A DNA stretch of 64,000 nucleotides from JBGSPQ01 sp041738505 (GTDB lineage: Bacteria > Patescibacteriota > Gracilibacteria > UBA1369): positions 1 to 64,000 of the forward strand of contig JBGSPQ010000038.1 in assembly GCA_041738505.1 (NCBI GenBank). The letters are read 5' to 3'. The position numbers and the translations under genes were made by a program. Under the pieces are notes generated by a model. That model was not told the origin of the DNA, did not search any database, and worked only from the letters and a program-made list of their open reading frames with translations. This document shows, piece after piece, positions 53,150 to 61,970 of the stretch (position 1 is its first letter; every line of letters begins with the position of its first letter).

Positions 53150-53157
53150 ATATTTAT

Positions 53158-55020
53158 TTATAAAAGATTCCGAATGGAGGAAGGAACTTCAAAAAAACTT
53201 TTTAGTTTATGCACCTCATTGCCAAGCTTTAATTGCAAGTACTGAACAATACCTTTGTAATCACGTTTTCTTAAGAAATTTTTTATAACGGCATCATGTT
53301 TAATACCTTCAATTATCAATATTCTTGCATCCGGGTGTATTTCATTTCTTTCCAATAATATTTTTGAAAGCCAAAAACACATATCAGGGGATAGTTCCCA
53401 TTTTTTTTGTTTGAGATACTCCTTTAAGCTCGGCAACAGATCAGGGAAAGCATTATCTAAAATGTCCTGATTCAAAATAGGGATAGCCTTTCCGCTCGCA
53501 GAAGCTCTATCCAAATCTTCCAAAACCGCTGATGTTAAATCAGTGGATCCTCTCTTACTAAACTCAGCCAGACATAAACCCAATGCATTTGGATTATCAA
53601 TATTTTGGGCACGCAAATCTTTTAGCATGGCAAATAACTCGTCTTCATTTTCCCAAAAACCATTGAGTTCGTTGTGTAAAACCGGGGGATAATCCAATAA
53701 TGCTTCCGTGGCCATTTTGGCAGCCCCTTCTTTTTCAGTGATTTTTAATAGTTGTGCATAAACCGCCTTACTTCGGCCTTTCTCTTCGGAACATTGAGCT
53801 AATTTTAAGGCACCATTAAGAGCGCCAAAGGCTTTTGTAGTCTGCTTTAATTTAATATATGTTTGTGCCAATAAAATACTGGTTTCAAAGTCGGCTAAAT
53901 ATGAATGTGCCTCCAGTAATTTAGCTAATGCTTCTTTATATAAACCGGCCTTAAAAAGGGTGCTTCCGTTGTTTTGATATTGCATGGCCCTGATTCCCTC
54001 TGATCGATAAGCCAAGTCTTGCATAGTTTCCGTGTTTTCCTCTATAGCCCCAGTTATTGCTTCCGTACTGGCACCTATGGCTCCAGTTATTGCTTCCGTG
54101 TTTTCCTGCATCGCCCCAGTTATTGCTTCCGTGTTTTCCTCTATAGCCCCAGTTATTGCTTCCGTATTTTCCTCTATAGCGACCGCAATATTTTGGCCAA
54201 TTTCAGTTAGTTCAACTAGATGCTCATTAACCAAATCCAGTCTCTCCAACATTTTGTCTTTCATCACTTCCATTGCAATTAACATTGTTCCGATAGCTCT
54301 TTCAAATGCCTTTTTTATATTTTTGTTTGTGGCTTCGTGTTGCGCCGCCTGTTGCTGTATATTCTCAATCGCCAAATCCGTTAAATCCTCCAATAAGCTA
54401 TTGGTATCCCTACTGCAGGAATTGATAGTGTCCTGAATCTGTTCCAGATACTCAGTCTGCAAAGCCTGCCCGCGAGTTACTGTATCCAATGTATTGGCAA
54501 CCCGTGCAACGCCCATATCTATGGATGAAGTCCTATTTTCAATCTTTGATAAATGGCTGTTACCAATGGCTATTCCATAACTAACGTTACCAATTCCCTT
54601 AACCACTTTTCCGATTCCTTCTCCAATTTTGGCAGCTTGTTCTTGTATTTGTTCGTTATGTGCGCGAGTGAGCTCTTCCGCCTGACTTTCTCTGGCCATC
54701 CTATCATTTTCTCTTTCCCATTCTCTATAACTGTATTCTTCCATTTGCCTGTTCAAAGCACTCGCAAAACCTTCCCTCATTTTATCTCCCACTCTTTCCA
54801 ATACTTCAGTTTGCGTATTTGGATCGGTTGCCACCACCCTCATGTCTAGAGTGGAGATTTTTGATGACACATCTTTTGTGGCATCAATAAGCTGCTGTTG
54901 TAGTTTCCGGGACATTTCGCCATTTGAAATTGGAGGTGTATTGGGAATTCCAAGCGCGTCTTGGATATAACCCATACCTTGAGTACTTGACTCATCCTCC
55001 CATCTGCCGGACTTGCTCAT
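53158..55020 (-). CDS. Island protein 1: coiled coil with 11-residue repeats and TPR, unknown
   Basis: Not recognised. 620 residues, no signal peptide or clear membrane segment (a Gly-rich mildly hydrophobic stretch, IGEGIGKVVKGIGNVSYGIA, is at 132-151). Residues 60-280 are coiled coil. Residues 281-335 are five exact-length 11-residue repeats of the type AIEENTEAITG, a hendecad coil like those of methyl-accepting and phage-tail fibre proteins. A TPR-like helix array follows (from GSTLFKAGLYKEALAKLLEA, about 352, to about 470), then a helical C-terminus. First gene of a two-gene operon; 8 bases separate it from the 710-residue gene. Confidence 0.7.
   Translation of the reverse strand: MSKSGRWEDESSTQGMGYIQDALGIPNTPPISNGEMSRKLQQQLIDATKDVSSKISTLDMRVVATDPNTQTEVLERVGDKMREGFASALNRQMEEYSYREWERENDRMARESQAEELTRAHNEQIQEQAAKIGEGIGKVVKGIGNVSYGIAIGNSHLSKIENRTSSIDMGVARVANTLDTVTRGQALQTEYLEQIQDTINSCSRDTNSLLEDLTDLAIENIQQQAAQHEATNKNIKKAFERAIGTMLIAMEVMKDKMLERLDLVNEHLVELTEIGQNIAVAIEENTEAITGAIEENTEAITGAMQENTEAITGAIGASTEAITGAIEENTETMQDLAYRSEGIRAMQYQNNGSTLFKAGLYKEALAKLLEAHSYLADFETSILLAQTYIKLKQTTKAFGALNGALKLAQCSEEKGRSKAVYAQLLKITEKEGAAKMATEALLDYPPVLHNELNGFWENEDELFAMLKDLRAQNIDNPNALGLCLAEFSKRGSTDLTSAVLEDLDRASASGKAIPILNQDILDNAFPDLLPSLKEYLKQKKWELSPDMCFWLSKILLERNEIHPDARILIIEGIKHDAVIKNFLRKRDYKGIVQYLQLKLGNEVHKLKSFFEVPSSIRNLL
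54016..54180 (-). repeat. Five 33-bp tandem repeats in island gene 1
   Basis: Encode AIEENTEAITG, AIEENTEAITG, AMQENTEAITG, AIGASTEAITG, AIEENTETMQD. In-frame gain or loss of units would change coil length. Confidence 0.9.
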
Positions 55021-55114
55021 AATAGTGTTTTCCCTTAAAGTGTCACATCTTACAAAACCAAACAGTCAAAAGTCAAACTTTTTATGGAATTGTCTTTTGG
55101 CGTTTTCTGAATTC

Positions 55115-56725
55115 CTACCCTTGGATTGTGCGGATACCGTCCAGGAGTAGTTTGGGGTTGAATTTTTGTTTGTTGTGGAGTTTGGGGATTTTGACGGGCA
55201 GGTTGAGTAGTTTTTTGACGGCGATTTTTGCCGAGCGGACAGAGCATTCCACGGTGAAGACGATTTCGCCGGGGAGTTCCACAAACTGGCCGATGAAGGC
55301 AAAGTTCTTTGAGCCCGCGGGGACTATTTTTGGCCTGTCCGATTTGGTGCGGGGCATGAACTGGCTGGTGATATACGGCATGTAGCTGGGTATGCAGACG
55401 GCGGATTTTAAGATGCGGGGCAGGTCTTTTTGGAATCCGAGATGGCCGCAGATTTCTTCCAGTATTTCTTTTCCATTGCAGTCGGACATTTTTTTATTTA
55501 CATAATCGCCTTTGTTTTCGGGGTTCAGAGCGTAGCCCCAGCAGACGTAAGTGCCTTCCGGCTGGTTTTTAAAGTACGGCTGGTTGGGGATGGTGATTGT
55601 CATTTTCCAGTTTGAATCTTTGAAGGTAACAAGCCCGCCGGTGCCCGCTTTGTTGCCGGTGAGTTTTTCCAATAGGTTTATAAAAGTCGGGTCGCGAAAG
55701 GTGATGGTGAATGATTCCCAGGCGGTTTTTTGGGGGGAGCCGCAAAAAACGGCCGGCATGCCAAAGTCGGTGGATTTTTTGGCAATGTTGTTCCAGAGCG
55801 CCCAGCTGGCGGATTTTTCCAAATCTTTGGCCGTTTTTTGCGGCGGCGCGTTTTCCATGGATCCCTCGCTTGAACCGGCCGTCATTGATCCGTTGGTGAT
55901 GAATACCAAATCATCTTTATTTACTTCGATTTTTTCTTTTCCCTCACCTCCAAAAATCATTTCTTTAACATATTTTTTCCCGTCCTTTTCATCAAATTCC
56001 AAATCAATCACTTCGCGATTATTTTCAAAACGCACGCCGTTTTCTTTTAACCAATTCACCAACGGGACAATCACAAAATCATATTCGCAGTACGGCGCGC
56101 TTAAAACGCCGCTCATGTTGTACATTCGCGGGGCGTCCTGCACAAACCGGCAAAGATATCTTCTCATTTCCACCAGACTGTGCCACGGCTGAAAAGCCAA
56201 TGTGGACGACCATAACAGCCAGAAATTAGTCTTGAAAAATGCCGGAGTAAAATACTCGCCGATTTGAATAGTACCGAAATATTCTTCGGGCAGATACAAA
56301 AATTTTACCAGCAACAATTTGTCACGCAAGCTTAGTCCCATCTTGCGGGCGTCTATAGGTTTGCCGTTTTCCACAAGCCGGGCTTTGGCGATTTGTTTCA
56401 CCTTACGATTGAACTCAAAAAAATCATCCTTTAGATTTTTTCCGGGATTTTCCGGTGACGGTATTTTGGAAAACAAATCGTAACTGCAAAGATATACCGT
56501 GTCCTCGAACATTCTAAATCCCCTGCTAACGTATCCTTTTTCCTCATTCCCACTGCCGTCAAAACTGCCGCCCATTTCCTGCCGTACATCAAAAATATGA
56601 ATTTTTTCGCCTTTCATCCCGCCGTCGGCTATAAGATAAGCCGCGGCGGAAAGCCCCGCGATCCCCCCACCGATTATGTATGCCTGTTTGTTGACGGAGT
56701 TTTTCATAAGCGACCCATGTACCAT
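55115..56725 (-). CDS. ohyA: Oleate hydratase-like FAD protein
   Basis: Adds water to the cis-9 double bond of oleic acid to give 10-hydroxystearate; FAD has a structural role. 536 residues, close to the family (about 560-650). The Rossmann motif YIIGGGIAGLSAAAYLIADG lies near residues 16-35, then MGGSFDGSGN and GYVSRGFRMFED, FFKTNFWLLWSSTLAFQPWH and SAPYCEYDFVIVPLVNWLKE, all typical of this family. An ATG six codons in (56707) is an alternative start. The gene's last 70 bases are one arm of the repeat that flanks the island, so the present 3' end may be contributed by the inserted DNA. The family is unusual for the small genomes this window resembles. Confidence 0.88.
   Translation of the reverse strand: MVHGSLMKNSVNKQAYIIGGGIAGLSAAAYLIADGGMKGEKIHIFDVRQEMGGSFDGSGNEEKGYVSRGFRMFEDTVYLCSYDLFSKIPSPENPGKNLKDDFFEFNRKVKQIAKARLVENGKPIDARKMGLSLRDKLLLVKFLYLPEEYFGTIQIGEYFTPAFFKTNFWLLWSSTLAFQPWHSLVEMRRYLCRFVQDAPRMYNMSGVLSAPYCEYDFVIVPLVNWLKENGVRFENNREVIDLEFDEKDGKKYVKEMIFGGEGKEKIEVNKDDLVFITNGSMTAGSSEGSMENAPPQKTAKDLEKSASWALWNNIAKKSTDFGMPAVFCGSPQKTAWESFTITFRDPTFINLLEKLTGNKAGTGGLVTFKDSNWKMTITIPNQPYFKNQPEGTYVCWGYALNPENKGDYVNKKMSDCNGKEILEEICGHLGFQKDLPRILKSAVCIPSYMPYITSQFMPRTKSDRPKIVPAGSKNFAFIGQFVELPGEIVFTVECSVRSAKIAVKKLLNLPVKIPKLHNKQKFNPKLLLDGIRTIQG
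55128..55197 (-). repeat. 70-bp direct repeat, right copy, inside the oleate hydratase gene end
   Basis: Pairs with 50935-51004. The 4123 bases between the copies hold only the two island genes. Confidence 0.92.
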
Positions 56726-56940
56726 ATGTTCATAATTATAACAGAGGTAGGGTTATATTTTGTTGCCTTTTTTGTTTTATAAAATGTTTCCTCTTTAGTT
56801 CAACTGTTTATTTGTAACGCCTTAAATAAATGCTTGCATTTATTTTTTTTTTGGATTAGCGTTTTACATCTTTTTTAAATCGAACAATAAAAAAGATGAC
56901 GAGGTAAGGACAATTATCGAATGAAGACCTGTTTTGTGGA

Positions 56941-56968
56941 TTGATTTGTCTGAATGATTTTTTATCAT
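56941..56968 (+). promoter_or_regulatory. Promoter of the 661-residue gene
   Basis: TTGATT (56941-56946), 16 bases, TATCAT (56963-56968). The start ATG at 56984 is only 15 bases further, so the ATG at 56954 lies upstream of transcription. Confidence 0.5.
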
Positions 56969-56983
56969 TTAACCCCCAATCCC

Positions 56984-58969
56984 ATGACCAAAGTTTTTCA
57001 TAACACCATAATGGAAGGTATTCCGGCAAGAGTACCTCGCCCCTCGTCACCCGATTTATTGTCGAGTGGGAAAATTGCCAGTGTCATAGATTCCAGTGCT
57101 GTTAAAGTTTCAAAAGTCGTTAATATCGGTAGTAGTCAATCATCGCTATCTTCAAGGGCTCATCCGACAAGAGAGTCCATGTTTCCGGAAGCACAGCGCA
57201 GCAGAGAAAATGCTATGCTTGATTTCACCAATAAGTCTGATGTTTATAGAACGACGGTGGAAAAATTGCCGGGTATTATTTCCATAATTGAAGCTCATTT
57301 AAAACCCAAACTTCCAAGGAATATTGTTAGATCATGGAAAGCCGGCGACGTTAAACAGAAACGAGAAAATATTACAAAAGAATTGATAAGTCTGATCGGC
57401 AGATGTGTGGAAAATTCTGCACCGGGATCATCTGAGGATCTGGATATAACACTTTTTAGGATGTTATTTTCAAATAAAGACGCGCTTTTAAGTGATTTGC
57501 TCAGACATAAATTGGATGAAATGGTGATGAAACTGATTGTTGAAATAAGAGGAGCAAGAATCCCGACTATTCCGGATTTGAGGTTGCCGGTTGAAAATAT
57601 TGCCGAGAAAAGTAATCTGAAAGAGATGATAATGGAGTTGGATGAATCGGACATAATAGGTATCAGTGATCCGAAAATTGAAGAGCGTCCATCAAATCCT
57701 TCTCCCGTTGAGGAATTTAGACACTCAACGATGATTCCTCCGGCGATGTCCAAGACACAGGAGTTAAATGATTTACAATTGTTTTCCTCCGACACTTCGA
57801 ATATTGATGATGAATGGGATGATATTCCTCCTTCACAAACATATTCGTCATCGGTTAATGAGCCGGTTGAATTTCATGACACGCTGAATGAAGTGGATCT
57901 AAAACAAACAGATCAAGTGCCCGCGAATGATACGTTTGAAATGCTGACAGCAGAGGATATAATCGAGGTTATGCCGAATAAACATGACTCACTGGCTCCG
58001 GTCGTCAGCCTTAAAAATGAACCAAATGATATGGATTTTGACGATGATAACACAGAGGATGATGATATTTTGTTAACGTTAAAAGGTCCCGGTGCACAGT
58101 TGATCGCCAAGTACAGATTTTTAGTGTCCGCTGCCGCGTTGGCTATTTTTGCCGGGGGCGGAACGGTTTACCTTCATAAAACACAATTAAAGGGTGGCGA
58201 CGCAATCATCGCGGCCGTTCAGTCGGATGATAATCCGAAAAATCAAAAAACGGCCAAAAGCTCACTCAATGAAGCAAAAGTTGAAGTTAATGAGCAAAAA
58301 ATCAATGTAGTTAAAGAATTTGTGCCTGTTGTTTCCGATTCGGCATATCAAAAAATCAGTCAGATTGCTGATCAAAACAAGCGATCAATTTTTGAAAAGA
58401 TGCTGTATGAGGGTAAGTTTAATTTTAGTGGTAATAAGAGAAATACCGTAGATCAGTTGCTTCTTCCGTTTTATTCGATAGCAACACCTCAACAAAAACA
58501 ACAACTGGATCAAGTGGCAAAAAACTTCAATATAGGTCTTTATGCTTCAGCTACCAAACGGTTTGGAGGATTAAATCCTGATGAGAAAAATCGTCTTTTG
58601 CATAATAACAACCCAAATAATTCAGACGGTCATGTCTATCGCGCGCTGAAAAACAGTAAATATGGTGACCCCGCCAACTGGAACAGTGAATATAGAGGAC
58701 AACCATACAAACAGGTGTTTCATAATGAAATGGACTTTTATGAAAGGTTTGAACGAGAAATGACTGAAATAGCGGGTAGTCCTCAAGTTTTTAGTCATGA
58801 GGGTAATGACGACATCAATGTGTTTGATTCCGGTACGGGTAAATACAATGCTGTCATTGAAGCGGCGTCCAAAATTGTTTTCGGATCCGATTTTAGTCAG
58901 GCACGTTCGACTGACAGCATTCCCGACGGTCCCGATGCGGAAATACCGGTAATCTGGGATCTGGAATGA
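56984..58969 (+). CDS. Large protein with one internal membrane segment, unknown function
   Basis: Not recognised. 661 residues from ATG 56984 (MTKVFHNTIMEGIPARVPRP). The N-terminal 370 residues are hydrophilic and Ser/Asp/Glu-rich, ending in a very acidic stretch (DMDFDDDNTEDDDILL). One membrane segment follows at about 378-397 (FLVSAAALAIFAGGGTVYLH), so the N-terminus is inside and the C-terminus outside. The exterior part (about 440-661) is a compact domain with KRSIFEKMLYEGKFNF, YKQVFHNEMDFYERFEREMT and FGSDFSQARS; no known motif. The shape, long cytosolic part, single anchor and outside domain, resembles an anti-sigma or signalling receptor, but there is no specific support for that. Confidence 0.65.
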   Translation: MTKVFHNTIMEGIPARVPRPSSPDLLSSGKIASVIDSSAVKVSKVVNIGSSQSSLSSRAHPTRESMFPEAQRSRENAMLDFTNKSDVYRTTVEKLPGIISIIEAHLKPKLPRNIVRSWKAGDVKQKRENITKELISLIGRCVENSAPGSSEDLDITLFRMLFSNKDALLSDLLRHKLDEMVMKLIVEIRGARIPTIPDLRLPVENIAEKSNLKEMIMELDESDIIGISDPKIEERPSNPSPVEEFRHSTMIPPAMSKTQELNDLQLFSSDTSNIDDEWDDIPPSQTYSSSVNEPVEFHDTLNEVDLKQTDQVPANDTFEMLTAEDIIEVMPNKHDSLAPVVSLKNEPNDMDFDDDNTEDDDILLTLKGPGAQLIAKYRFLVSAAALAIFAGGGTVYLHKTQLKGGDAIIAAVQSDDNPKNQKTAKSSLNEAKVEVNEQKINVVKEFVPVVSDSAYQKISQIADQNKRSIFEKMLYEGKFNFSGNKRNTVDQLLLPFYSIATPQQKQQLDQVAKNFNIGLYASATKRFGGLNPDEKNRLLHNNNPNNSDGHVYRALKNSKYGDPANWNSEYRGQPYKQVFHNEMDFYERFEREMTEIAGSPQVFSHEGNDDINVFDSGTGKYNAVIEAASKIVFGSDFSQARSTDSIPDGPDAEIPVIWDLE

Positions 58970-59009
58970 AAACCGCCAATTTAAAGACCTGTTCCTGTGT
59001 TGAAAATAT

Positions 59010-59083
59010 TGGAGCGGGTAAGGGGAATCGAACCCCTGTCATGGGCTTGGAAAGCCCCTATAATACCATTATACTATACCCGC
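59010..59083 (-). tRNA. tRNA-Gly (anticodon UCC)
   Basis: Minus strand 74 bases. The acceptor 5' strand GCGGGTA pairs with TACCCGC, then T and an encoded CCA at the 3' end. D-arm with AATGGT, anticodon loop TTTCCAA in GGGGC/GCCCA arms (outermost pair G-A), T-arm AGGGG TTCGATT CCCCT. The anticodon UCC reads GGA and GGG. Confidence 0.93.
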
Positions 59084-59186
59084 CCGGTTGTGAATGTGCT
59101 GGTTGAAAGGCTTATCCTGAAACGCAAGGACGATATTAGCGAATTTGCCGATTTTGCGCAATATTTGTTTGAAGCACGCACGGGAG

Positions 59187-59825
59187 TTACGGAATCCCCG
59201 GCAATTGTATATGGAATAAAGGTCCAAGGGATGAGATAACGCTTTGTCTTGTTTCAATTCTTGGCAATATTATTTTTATATCACCTCTAATTGAAGCCTT
59301 ATACAGACCATATAATCCGCAAATATCGGCAAAATCTTCTCCATCTAACGCCAAACAATCCACTGGAATTCCTTTCTTATCAATCCAGGACTGCAATAAT
59401 GCCCGTTGATTGATTGCTTTCAGAAATTCCCCGCTTTCGTGGCTTGCCGCAAAAATTTTATTCGATTCGCTCAGTCCGCGTTTAATGGCAATAACATACG
59501 CTGTCTTCCGTTCATCAACGGGATGTCTTGTGCAGACCGCTGTCGTATCGGAATCGTTAACTTTGCCCCTGATTTTAGCCATGGCCATTGACCTGGTAAT
59601 CCTTTCAAAAAAAGAGTCGACCGCTTGATCAATGATTCCATTTCCGGGTCCGTTTATTTTCAATTTTGCTATTGTCCTCTGCGTCTTATAAATATTTTCA
59701 GCCAAAGAAGCAACTTCACCGTCATATCTGAACCATGTATCGTGCGGCATGGTTATTGATTCTTCAATTCCGGGAAGTGTGATTTGTTTACCGCCGTCGA
59801 AATATGTTTTTAATTGCGAGTACAT
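59187..59825 (-). CDS. Unknown protein with a HESGE motif
   Basis: Not recognised. 212 residues from ATG 59825; the frame opens at 59873, but that TTG is the start of a TTGACA promoter box. The phrase KIFAASHESGEFLKAINQ suggests a helix with His-Glu and a second acid, as in some metallohydrolases, and VDERKTAYVIAIKRGLSES precedes it, but the classical HExxH is not there. The C-terminal part, GLYGLYKASIRGDIKIILPR, is basic. No partner genes. Confidence 0.6.
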   Translation of the reverse strand: MYSQLKTYFDGGKQITLPGIEESITMPHDTWFRYDGEVASLAENIYKTQRTIAKLKINGPGNGIIDQAVDSFFERITRSMAMAKIRGKVNDSDTTAVCTRHPVDERKTAYVIAIKRGLSESNKIFAASHESGEFLKAINQRALLQSWIDKKGIPVDCLALDGEDFADICGLYGLYKASIRGDIKIILPRIETRQSVISSLGPLFHIQLPGIP

Positions 59826-59845
59826 GAATGTATTATTTGTACCAC

Positions 59846-59873
59846 ATTGTGACACTTTTCCGCTTTTTGTCAA
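59846..59873 (-). promoter_or_regulatory. Promoter of the HESGE gene
   Basis: Minus strand TTGACA (59868-59873), 16 bases, CACAAT (59846-59851), 20 bases before the ATG. Confidence 0.45.
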
Positions 59874-59894
59874 TATCAGCCGCCGGAAAGGGTA

Positions 59895-60419
59895 TCAGTC
59901 AACATCACTTTGCTCCATCATGTAAACGTCGGGCAGGTTGCGGTAAAGTCCGCTGTGGTCAAACCCGAATCCCACTATGAAAGGCGTCTCGTTGTATTTA
60001 AAGCCCACGTATTTGGGCGGTTTGATGACATGTTTGCGCCTTTGGCCTTTGTCCACCAACGTAACGGTTTCCACCGAGGCCGCTCCCCTGCTTTCCAGAT
60101 ACTTCTGCACAAAACTCATCGTCTTACCGGTATCAATAATGTCCTCCACAATCAAAACGTCGCGGCCCCTCACATCCGTATCCAAATCCTGAATAAACTT
60201 AAAATCGTCGCTCTGGGTACCGTGTTTGTAGCTGGAAATGGTCATGAAATCTATCTCCACTTCCCCCTTGATTTGCACCAGCAGATGCGACATAAAAATC
60301 ACACAACCCTTTAAAAGCCCGATGGCAAGAAAAGGCCGTCCTTTATAATCCGCGGAAATTCTTTCCGCCAGCTCGGCGATTTTTTCCCGTAATTCCCGAT
60401 TGTGATAGAGAAGTTTCAT
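59895..60419 (-). CDS. hpt: Hypoxanthine phosphoribosyltransferase
   Basis: Joins hypoxanthine or guanine to PRPP to make IMP or GMP. 174 residues from ATG 60419 (MKLLYHNRELREKIAEL); an 18-codon extension upstream is not supported. Family motifs: LLKGCVIFMSHLL, the flexible-loop SSYKHGTQSDDF, the PRPP loop VLIVEDIIDTGKTM, and VGFGFDHSGLYRNLPDVYMM near the end. Purine salvage fits an organism short of biosynthetic pathways. It follows the beta-CASP nuclease gene by 77 bases. Confidence 0.95.
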   Translation of the reverse strand: MKLLYHNRELREKIAELAERISADYKGRPFLAIGLLKGCVIFMSHLLVQIKGEVEIDFMTISSYKHGTQSDDFKFIQDLDTDVRGRDVLIVEDIIDTGKTMSFVQKYLESRGAASVETVTLVDKGQRRKHVIKPPKYVGFKYNETPFIVGFGFDHSGLYRNLPDVYMMEQSDVD

Positions 60420-60496
60420 ATATAAAAAAAGGCCGTATGCCGATTTTATATATCCGGCGCGTCTAAAAAGCAACTTTCAAATGCGCCATTCCCTAC

Positions 60497-61897
60497 CTAT
60501 TCTATTTCTATCACCTGCTCGGGCATGGGCTGTTCCACGTCCTTGAATCCGCTTTCGTGAAGGTATTCCATGAATTTCTGGCCCTGAGTCTCTTCGTGGT
60601 GGACCAGGAAAATCTTCTTTAGTCCCTTCACGTGACTGATGTAATCCAGCAGATCGCTTCTGTCCGCATGGCCGGAAAAGGCATCCATTATGCAGACTTC
60701 GGCTCGCACATGGTAGGGGTCGCCAAAAATATTCACGACTTTGTTCCCATCCCTGATTTTTCTTCCCAGCGTGTGGGCGGCCATGTATCCCACAATCATT
60801 ATGATGTTGCGGGGGTCTTCTATATTGTTTTTCAGGTGGTGCAAAATACGTCCGTTTTCACACATTCCCGATGCGGAAATGATGATCGCGGGGCCGTTTA
60901 AGTCGTTTAGTGCTTTGGATTCCTCCACGTCGCGGGTGTATTTGAGTCTGCCGAAACCAAAGGGATTTTTTCTGTGAATGATAAATTCCTGAAAGGTTTC
61001 AAAATCGTAACATTCCGGGTGCGAAGCGAAAACTTCGGTGGCGTTTGCGGCCAGAGGACTGTCCACGTAAATCGGAATATCCGGAATTATTTTATCCTGC
61101 CAGAGCTGATTAAGGTGATAAATCATTTCCTGCGTGCGCTCCACGGCAAAGGCGGGAATAAGGATTTTTCCCCCTCTCTGCACGGCTCTGTTCACAACTT
61201 CGGCCATTCTTTTTGCGGCATCGGTCATGGATTCGTGCAGGCGGTCGCCGTAAGTGCATTCGGTAATCAGATATTCCGCTTCCGGCATGGGTTGCGGATC
61301 TCTCAAGATGGGAAGATTTTTTCTACCCAGATCGCCCGTGAATGCCAGCGTGTAGTGCTTGTTTTTCTCTTTGTCAAAAATCAGCAGATGAACCAGCGAC
61401 GAACCGAGCATGTGACCGGCGTCGTAAAACGAACAGACCACGCCGTCCTCCACCACGAAAGCTCTTTCGTAACTTACACCGTAAAACTGGCCAAGCGCCT
61501 TGATGGCGTCCTTTGTGGTGTACAGCGGTGTTACAAGAGGCATACCTTTTCTTTCATTTTTCTTGTTGATATATTCGGCGTCTTTTTCCTGAATGTAGGC
61601 GCTGTCCAGCAACATGTGATTGCATAGATCGCGGGTGGCGAAGGTTGAATAGATGGGCCCTTTGTAGCCGCTTTTAACCAGAAAAGGTAATCCCCCGCTG
61701 TGGTCAATGTGCGCGTGGGAAAGAATTACCGCGTCAATTTCTTCGGGGTTTACGCAAAGACCCCGGTTTTTTTCATCCGATTCCTCACGATGGCCCTGGA
61801 ACAGGCCGAAATCCAAGAGAATTTTTTTCCCGTTAACCTCCAGGATGTGCCTGGAACCCGTTACCTCGCGAGCGGCGCCGCAGAATTTTAGTTTCAT
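60497..61897 (-). CDS. MBL-fold beta-CASP ribonuclease-like protein
   Basis: 466 residues. The metallo-beta-lactamase zinc motif HAHIDHSGG is at 61-69; further ligands are in YDAGHMLGSS and FTGDLGR. The beta-CASP motifs are RTQEMIYHL, IIISASGMCENGRILHHL and FSGHADRSDLLDYI, with the last His in FLVHHEETQGQ. This is the archaeal-CPSF/YmdB-like group of RNA-processing nucleases (RNase J relatives without the J C-terminus). Probable RNA maturation or decay enzyme. Confidence 0.9.
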   Translation of the reverse strand: MKLKFCGAAREVTGSRHILEVNGKKILLDFGLFQGHREESDEKNRGLCVNPEEIDAVILSHAHIDHSGGLPFLVKSGYKGPIYSTFATRDLCNHMLLDSAYIQEKDAEYINKKNERKGMPLVTPLYTTKDAIKALGQFYGVSYERAFVVEDGVVCSFYDAGHMLGSSLVHLLIFDKEKNKHYTLAFTGDLGRKNLPILRDPQPMPEAEYLITECTYGDRLHESMTDAAKRMAEVVNRAVQRGGKILIPAFAVERTQEMIYHLNQLWQDKIIPDIPIYVDSPLAANATEVFASHPECYDFETFQEFIIHRKNPFGFGRLKYTRDVEESKALNDLNGPAIIISASGMCENGRILHHLKNNIEDPRNIIMIVGYMAAHTLGRKIRDGNKVVNIFGDPYHVRAEVCIMDAFSGHADRSDLLDYISHVKGLKKIFLVHHEETQGQKFMEYLHESGFKDVEQPMPEQVIEIE

Positions 61898-61970
61898 TTT
61901 TATGTTTGATTACGTTTTCAATGATTTATTTTAACATAAAAACGCCACTTTTATCAACCCCTCGAGCCGC

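Noticed and set aside
54016..54180. Evenly spaced repeats that could suggest a CRISPR array (also 20311-20405)
   Set aside because: They are continuous in-frame coding repeats with no unique spacers.
58997..59239. 80-residue open frame on the + strand reading RVRGIEPLSWAWKAPIIPLY
   Set aside because: It is the antisense reading of tRNA-Gly, a known false gene.
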